From Labilithrix sp. (GTDB taxonomy: Bacteria > Myxococcota_A > Polyangia > Polyangiales > Polyangiaceae): a DNA stretch of 44,964 nucleotides. Location of the stretch: the NCBI GenBank assembly GCA_019637195.1, contig JAHBWA010000068.1, positions 1 through 44,964 of the forward strand. Direction: 5' to 3'. Positions 36,907 through 44,964 of the stretch are shown piece by piece. The number at the start of each line of letters is the position of its first letter. The stretch's first letter is position 1. A program made the translations under genes and the position numbers. The notes under the pieces were generated by a model. It was not told the origin of the DNA. It saw only the letters and a program-made list of their open reading frames with translations, and made no database searches.

Positions 36907-37263
36907 CGGCTCCGTACGCGAGCGGGTATCGCTCGGGCGCACGCCCGCCGTAGCCGGTCGCCGCGGGTCGCGGTCGGTGGGCGGCGTCGCGAGCGGCGCG
37001 GGCCGTCCCGCACGGGCGCGCCCGGGCTCGCGTACGCACGTACGCTCGCGGCGCGGGGGCGAGCGACGCACGGGCGGACGCCGGACGCGTACGGGATACG
37101 AGCGAGGCCGGCGCCGCGCGGGGGCGGGCGCGCAGCCAGGCGCGCTTGCGGCGTGGCGTGTGGCCGCGTCGCGGTCCATCACGGTCGCGCGGCGCCGCGA
37201 CGAGGACGGCCGGACGACGAGGACGACGAAGGGGGAACCAACAAGAAGGAAGGAACAGAGCTC
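36907..37263. other. 357-base gap without a recognised gene
   Basis: Very G+C-rich, with a short inverted repeat GCGTACG-CA-CGTACGC at 37030-37045. The end of the gap becomes purine-rich (AAGAAGGAAGGAAC) and serves as the ribosome-binding region for the small membrane protein that follows. Nothing else is seen. Confidence 0.6.
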
Positions 37264-37485
37264 ATGAAGAAGTGGCGAGACATCCTGGGAATCGTGCTCC
37301 TCTTCGCCGGCGTCGGCGGAGTGATGGGCGGTGTGCGTGGTCTCAGCGGCGGTGACGCGTGGGGTGGCCCTGCGCTCGGCGCCGGCGCGGTCGCGAACGT
37401 GCTCGCGTACCGGGTCATCCGCTCGGCCTCGATCGCGACGCGCACGGACGACGCGCGCTCCGGCCGCGGCGATCCGCGAGCGTAG
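37264..37485 (+). CDS. Small membrane protein
   Basis: A 73-residue protein starting MKKWRDILGIVLLFAGVGGV. It has a first hydrophobic helix (about 7-26), a Gly/Ala-rich second one (about 36-54, ALGAGAVANVLAYRVI) and a charged tail. The ATG is preceded by AAGGAAGGAAC, a good ribosome site in an otherwise G+C-rich gap, which is the main reason to accept it. No family recognised. Confidence 0.6.
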   Translation: MKKWRDILGIVLLFAGVGGVMGGVRGLSGGDAWGGPALGAGAVANVLAYRVIRSASIATRTDDARSGRGDPRA

Positions 37486-37557
37486 CTCGCATGGACCGCG
37501 GCGGAGACGAGGCGACGCGTCCACGCCCGTCCTCTCGCGCTCTCCGGGCCCCCTCTT

Positions 37558-37578
37558 CTCGCGCTCGACGAGCGCGAG
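37558..37578. other. 21-nt inverted repeat downstream of tRNA-Phe
   Basis: CTCGCGCTCG-A-CGAGCGCGAG has perfect ten-base arms. It lies about 45 bases beyond the 3' end of the minus-strand tRNA gene and about 70 bases beyond the small membrane protein's stop, so it could end transcription from either side. There is no T-run on either strand, so it is not a typical intrinsic terminator. Confidence 0.4.
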
Positions 37579-37622
37579 CGACGCGCTCGCCGCGGAGGCG
37601 CGTGGATCCCATGCGCTCGAGG

Positions 37623-37695
37623 TGCCCAGAGACGGAATCGAACCGCCGACACGGGGATTTTCAATCCCCTGCTCTACCAGCTGAGCTATCTGGGC
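37623..37695 (-). tRNA. tRNA-Phe (GAA)
   Basis: The minus strand reads GCCCAGA for the acceptor stem and closes with TCTGGGC and discriminator A: seven perfect pairs. The D arm (GCTCAGCTGGTAGAGC), the anticodon stem-loop (GGGGATTGAAAATCCCC, anticodon GAA) and the T arm (CGGCGGTTCGATTCCGTC) are all in order. The 3' CCA is not encoded (ACCT follows). 73 bases without CCA. Confidence 0.97.
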
Positions 37696-37784
37696 TGGTC
37701 AGTGAGGGGACGCACATTCTTCGGTCGGCGAAGGATTGTCAAGCAGTGACCGCGGACACGTTGATTTTGCCGGACGCGAGGGCC

Positions 37785-38360
37785 TCAGCGACGCCGACGC
37801 GTCGTCGTCGAGGCGGGCGCGCGCCGCTTCGGGGCCTCTGCGAGCTGCTCAGGCAACGCGCCATGCGGCAACGCAGTCCCCGGCGCCGCGTAGCGTCCAC
37901 CCACGATCACGCGCGCGCTCGACGGGGGGCGCCCCGCGAGCACGTAGGCGAACGCCGTGACGCTGCGCGCTGCGAGGTGTGTGTGCGCCGCGCCGGGCCG
38001 AGATGCGTCGCCGGTCGTCTCTGGGTCGCTGGTCGTCTCTGGGTCGCTGGTCGTCCCTCCGTCGTCCTCCGTGCTCGCCATCACGAGCGCGATGCGCTCG
38101 CGCGTGTAGAGCGCTGGGCAGCCTTCGAACGCGTCGAGCTCGCGGATCGCGTGGTCGTCGATTTGCCAGACCTCGCCGAACACGCGCGCGGTCGGCGCAC
38201 CCTCGCGCGCGGGGAGGAGGGCGGGGTAGGGGCCGAGGTCGACGAGCGTCCAGCCCTCGCGGGTCGTCGCGTGGCCGGCGAACGTGCAGCCGAGCCGCTG
38301 GAGGACGGAGTGGTTGGCGCCGGCGCGCATCAACGTGCCGTAGACGAACACGAGCGGCAT
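37785..38360 (-). CDS. Gamma-glutamylcyclotransferase-like (AIG2/GGCT fold) protein
   Basis: A 191-residue protein starting MPLVFVYGTLMRAGANHSVL, the phosphate-loop signature (YGTLM) of the gamma-glutamylcyclotransferase fold. IRELDAFEGCPALYTRERI provides the catalytic Glu of the family in D-x-F-E-G. Enzymes of this fold release 5-oxoproline from gamma-glutamyl amino acids or amines, or act in glutathione breakdown; the substrate here is unknown. The start at 38360 sits exactly at the conserved N-terminus, and the open frame upstream is Arg/Pro-rich and rejected. An 18-base repeat in the middle codes TTSDPETTSDPETT, a surface insert. It is divergent from the first kinase gene. Confidence 0.87.
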   Translation of the reverse strand: MPLVFVYGTLMRAGANHSVLQRLGCTFAGHATTREGWTLVDLGPYPALLPAREGAPTARVFGEVWQIDDHAIRELDAFEGCPALYTRERIALVMASTEDDGGTTSDPETTSDPETTGDASRPGAAHTHLAARSVTAFAYVLAGRPPSSARVIVGGRYAAPGTALPHGALPEQLAEAPKRRAPASTTTRRRR

Positions 38361-38592
38361 CGCGCACGGGCCATACGCCAACCGCCGCCGCGCGGGGAGC
38401 GACGCGTGCGAGCTTCGTCCTTCGCGTCGGAGCGCCGGGAGCGTCCGGGGACGCCGGCGCCTGGGGCGCGGACCGGGCTCTGGGGCGCCCGATCGCCCGG
38501 ACGGCCGAGGCCTTCGCCTGAGCCTCACGCGATCCACTGAAACCGGAGAATGGTCTCTTGCGTAGAGCCTTTGATAAGCTGCCCTCGCTTCG

Positions 38593-40800
<2,208 letters not shown>

Positions 40801-40875
40801 CCTCGCGCAGGCGCCCGACCACCTGCGTCGCAGCGAGCTCAGCGACCCGCGCGTCGTCGCACGTCATCCGGCGCG

Positions 40876-42876
<2,001 letters not shown>

Positions 42877-42885
42877 GCCTCGATG

Positions 42886-43665
42886 TTATCCCGACTCGCG
42901 CGTCGCCGCCGGCTCGATGCACCTCGGATCGTCGTGGCGCACGTCGTTCACCCACGTCGAGACGGCGACCGCCGACAGGTCGCCGGCGCGCGCGTCGAGC
43001 GCGGCCTGGTCGGGCTCGAGCAGGCGCGCGGCCTCGTCGGCCGTGCCGCCGAGCCACGTGTCCCACTCGCTGGCCGGGAGCACGAGCGGCATCCGGTCGT
43101 GCAGATCGCGGATCGCGCCGCCCGCCGGCGTCGTCAGGACGGCGGCGCTCTCGATCCGCTCGGGCTTGGCCGCGCCGGCGCCGGCGTCCTCGGACCGCTC
43201 CGGGCGCCAGGTATCGTAGAGGCCGGCGATCGCGAGCGGCTCGTGCCGGCTCTGGCGGACGAGGTGCGGGACGCGCCGCCCACCCGTGAGCGTCTTCCAC
43301 TCGTAGAAGCCGTCCACGACCACGAGGCAGCGATGCCGGCGGAAGGCGTCGCGGAACGCCGGCGCGCGCGTCGCGGTCTCCGCTCGAGCCTGGATGCACC
43401 GACTCCCGATCTTCTTGGCCTCGCCGGGCTTCGCCCACCACGGGATGAGGCCCCACCGCACGAGCGCGAGCTCGCGCGGCCACGCGAGCGGGCCGGCGTC
43501 GCGCCCTTCGTCGCTCTCGGCCGCCGCGGCGTGCCGGGCCCGGACCGTGAGGATCGGCTGCGTCGGGGCGACGTTGAAGCGCGGCGGCCCGAGGTCGATC
43601 GGCGCGACCTCGAAGAGGCGCGCCACGTCCTCGATTGGACTCGTGAGGATCGCTCGTCCGCACAC
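42886..43665 (-). CDS. SRAP-family (HMCES/YedK) abasic-site DNA-protein crosslinking protein
   Basis: A 259-residue protein. The start is the GTG at 43665, giving (M)CGRA with the essential Cys2. Asn31 in FNVAPTQ, Glu122 in GFYEWK and His189 in LHDRMPL complete the SRAP active site, and VRWGLIPWWA is another conserved block. YedK/HMCES proteins shield abasic sites in single-stranded DNA by forming a thiazolidine crosslink through Cys2. Longer starts would bury Cys2 and destroy the mechanism, which settles the start. It lies 9 bases upstream of the zinc-ribbon kinase gene on the same strand, a close spacing that suggests co-transcription. No LexA box was identified with confidence. Confidence 0.93.
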   Translation of the reverse strand: MCGRAILTSPIEDVARLFEVAPIDLGPPRFNVAPTQPILTVRARHAAAAESDEGRDAGPLAWPRELALVRWGLIPWWAKPGEAKKIGSRCIQARAETATRAPAFRDAFRRHRCLVVVDGFYEWKTLTGGRRVPHLVRQSRHEPLAIAGLYDTWRPERSEDAGAGAAKPERIESAAVLTTPAGGAIRDLHDRMPLVLPASEWDTWLGGTADEAARLLEPDQAALDARAGDLSAVAVSTWVNDVRHDDPRCIEPAATRESG

Positions 43666-43987
43666 ACCATGGACCGTAGCGCGGTCCGCGGTTCCCGGTC
43701 CGGGCGGCCGCCGCGGACCCCATGAGTCGGCTTCCATCGGATCCACCCCTGGATCCTGGAGCCCACACGACGCGTCCAGTCAGCTTGGAACGGCGAGCGC
43801 GTCATTTTCCAACCATTGGAAACCACGAGAAAGTTCCCAAGAGCGACATGTCCTACATCTCAGGCATGGTGAGTGCTGTATGCCTCTGCGCCACGTCGGA
43901 GCCAGGGGCTCGGAGCCGAGGTGGCGGGGAATCAGGGATAGCGGGCGCCGCTCCGGCGCTCGCGAGAGGACGGAAGGGATCACGATC
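43666..43987. other. 322-base divergent gap
   Basis: Separates the SRAP gene from the last gene. It holds a nine-base inverted repeat pair GGTCCGCGG (43683) and CCGCGGACC (43711), GGATCC-ACCCCT-GGATCC (43739-43756), and the TTTCCAA inverted repeat listed separately. No coding sequence is supported. Promoters for both genes must lie here. Confidence 0.55.
43806..43822. promoter_or_regulatory. Inverted repeat TTTCCAA-CCA-TTGGAAA
   Basis: Perfect seven-base arms around a three-base centre, in the most A/T-rich part of the divergent gap between the SRAP gene and the last gene. It is a plausible operator, but no known regulator motif is matched. Confidence 0.4.
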
Positions 43988-44964
43988 ATGCGCGCTCTCA
44001 CGCTTCGCACTGCGGTTCGGTTCGGGATGATGATGGCCGTCGCGGGCGGCGTCTCGCTCGCCACGGCGGACGCCTACGCGGGCGACGTCGAGACCGGCGG
44101 CGGCAGCCGGCCGAGCGGCGATCCGAGGTCCTCGTCCGGCGCGGCGGAGCTCAAGTACGAGCACACGCGCGGGCTCCCGACCAGCATCGAGACCGGCTTC
44201 AAGGGGCCGTCGTGGGGGCAGGTCAACGTCGGCATCAAGATCGATCCGGTCGTCAACGGCGGCCCGCTCTACTCCGTCGAGATGCCGAAGGGCGCGCTCG
44301 TCGAGGCGAGCTGGGGGACGGACAAGCAGATCCTCCTCAGGGCCCAGAACGGCGCGCAGACCGACGGCCTCGTCACCGTCCGCCACACGCTCACGCCCTC
44401 GGTCGACTTCAAGTTCAGCGGCTTCGGGCTCACGGCGGGTTTCTCGTACAAGGCCAACGACCTCATCAACAAGATCCCCGGCGCGAAGTTCTTCTACGAC
44501 TCGAAGGCGACGCAGGCGTTCGCGCCCTGGGGCTTCACGGCGGTCGACACCAAGCTGAACGCCCCGGACATGAAGAACGCGACCTTGTTCTCGCTCAACA
44601 TGAACAAGCTCCCGGACTTCGTCTCCAACAACGTCACGGGCTCGTTCGGCGTCCGCGCGTCGACGAAGCCGACCTTCTCGTACAAGACGACGAAGGTGTT
44701 CCTCTCCGGCGCCAACGGCGAGATCACGAGCGGCGCGAGCGAGCTGACCGTGCCCGCGGTCGACGGCGACTACATGGAGCTCATGACCGCGGTCGAGGGC
44801 GAGATGAGCGTCAAGGGCGCGATCAGCATCCAGCCGTTCGTCTACGTCGGCACCGTCCTCGACACGCTCGACGTCGACACGGACTTCGGCATCGACGTCT
44901 TCGGCGTCGACTACACGGTGCCGACGCAGAAGGTGAACTTCGAGACCGTCCTCGTCCACATCCC
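43988..44964 (+). CDS. Secreted beta-rich protein (3' end outside window)
   Basis: The frame is open from ATG 43988 to the end of the window, 325 complete codons, with GGAAGGG upstream. The signal peptide is MRALTLRTAVRFG, then a hydrophobic core, then ATADAYA before a probable cleavage at GD. The mature protein has long alternating strands (VNVGIKIDPVV, VDFKFSGFGLTAGFSYK, MSVKGAISIQPFVYVGTVLD) and almost no Cys. It could be a secreted or outer-membrane beta protein. I do not recognise a family, and its C-terminus is not visible. Codon use matches the neighbouring genes. Confidence 0.8.
   Translation, partial: MRALTLRTAVRFGMMMAVAGGVSLATADAYAGDVETGGGSRPSGDPRSSSGAAELKYEHTRGLPTSIETGFKGPSWGQVNVGIKIDPVVNGGPLYSVEMPKGALVEASWGTDKQILLRAQNGAQTDGLVTVRHTLTPSVDFKFSGFGLTAGFSYKANDLINKIPGAKFFYDSKATQAFAPWGFTAVDTKLNAPDMKNATLFSLNMNKLPDFVSNNVTGSFGVRASTKPTFSYKTTKVFLSGANGEITSGASELTVPAVDGDYMELMTAVEGEMSVKGAISIQPFVYVGTVLDTLDVDTDFGIDVFGVDYTVPTQKVNFETVLVHI

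Noticed and set aside
36907..37263. Mobile element or attachment site near tRNA-Phe
   Set aside because: No integrase, no duplicated tRNA 3' end and no inverted-repeat-bounded gene were found; flanking genes are ordinary.
40801..40875. Intrinsic terminator between the convergent kinases
   Set aside because: No stem with a T-run on either strand could be identified.

Overview
The window is very G+C-rich DNA with tightly packed genes. The content points to a myxobacterium (Myxococcota, probably Polyangia). The signs are two large transmembrane Ser/Thr kinases (one ending in a sulfatase-modifying-factor-like domain, one starting with a zinc ribbon), many lipoproteins with clear lipoboxes, an AgmX/TonB-C-like lipoprotein, an M66-like metalloprotease, a long SWIM-SNF2 helicase and a Lon protease. 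The phylum call is inferred from gene content; no rRNA or marker phylogeny is available here.

Layout. 1-4072: an overlapping operon of an MscS-type channel (cut by the window edge) and two successive CPA2 cation/proton antiporters. 4198-7020: a RavA/MoxR-like AAA ATPase, TsaB (tRNA t6A synthesis) and a divergent nucleotidyltransferase-fold protein. 7234-9997 (minus strand): a PA14 lipoprotein, an NTF2-like lipoprotein and a phytase-like exported protein. 10141-12540: Lon. 12730-15675: a polytopic membrane metallopeptidase with a TPR tail, and a Cys-rich lipoprotein. 15829-20465: a sulfatase-fold lipoprotein overlapping a SWIM-SNF2 helicase. 20677-21660 (minus): a fatty acid desaturase. 21661-22756: a gene-poor stretch with degenerate repeats and the remains of an FHA-domain gene. 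22757-27081: a secreted hypothetical protein, an unusual zinc-ribbon SDR protein, ThiD and a MarR-like regulator. 27289-32656: an AgmX-like lipoprotein, a decanucleotide repeat array, a prolyl oligopeptidase lipoprotein and an M66-like protease with a changed zinc site. 32749-36906: a double cyclic-nucleotide-binding protein, then a CPA1 antiporter overlapping an RCK (TrkA-like) regulator. 37264-38360: a small membrane protein, tRNA-Phe and a gamma-glutamylcyclotransferase-like protein. 38593-42876: two convergent Ser/Thr kinases. 42886-43665: an SRAP (HMCES/YedK) protein. 43988-end: a secreted beta-rich protein cut by the window edge.

Two themes stand out. The first is ion and osmotic homeostasis: a mechanosensitive channel with a pair of CPA2 exchangers, and separately a CPA1 exchanger with its own RCK subunit. 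The second is that most longer intergenic gaps carry short tandem repeats (10, 18, 27, about 33 and 64 nt units). In two cases (lon and the M66-like gene) the repeats copy the 3' end of the gene including its stop codon. Several enzymes have altered active sites: QExxH in the M66-like protease, Thr for Tyr in the SDR, a Thr nucleophile in the sulfatase-fold protein, and no active-site Cys pair in the FGE-like domain.

I saw no CRISPR array, insertion sequence, prophage or recognisable defence island.
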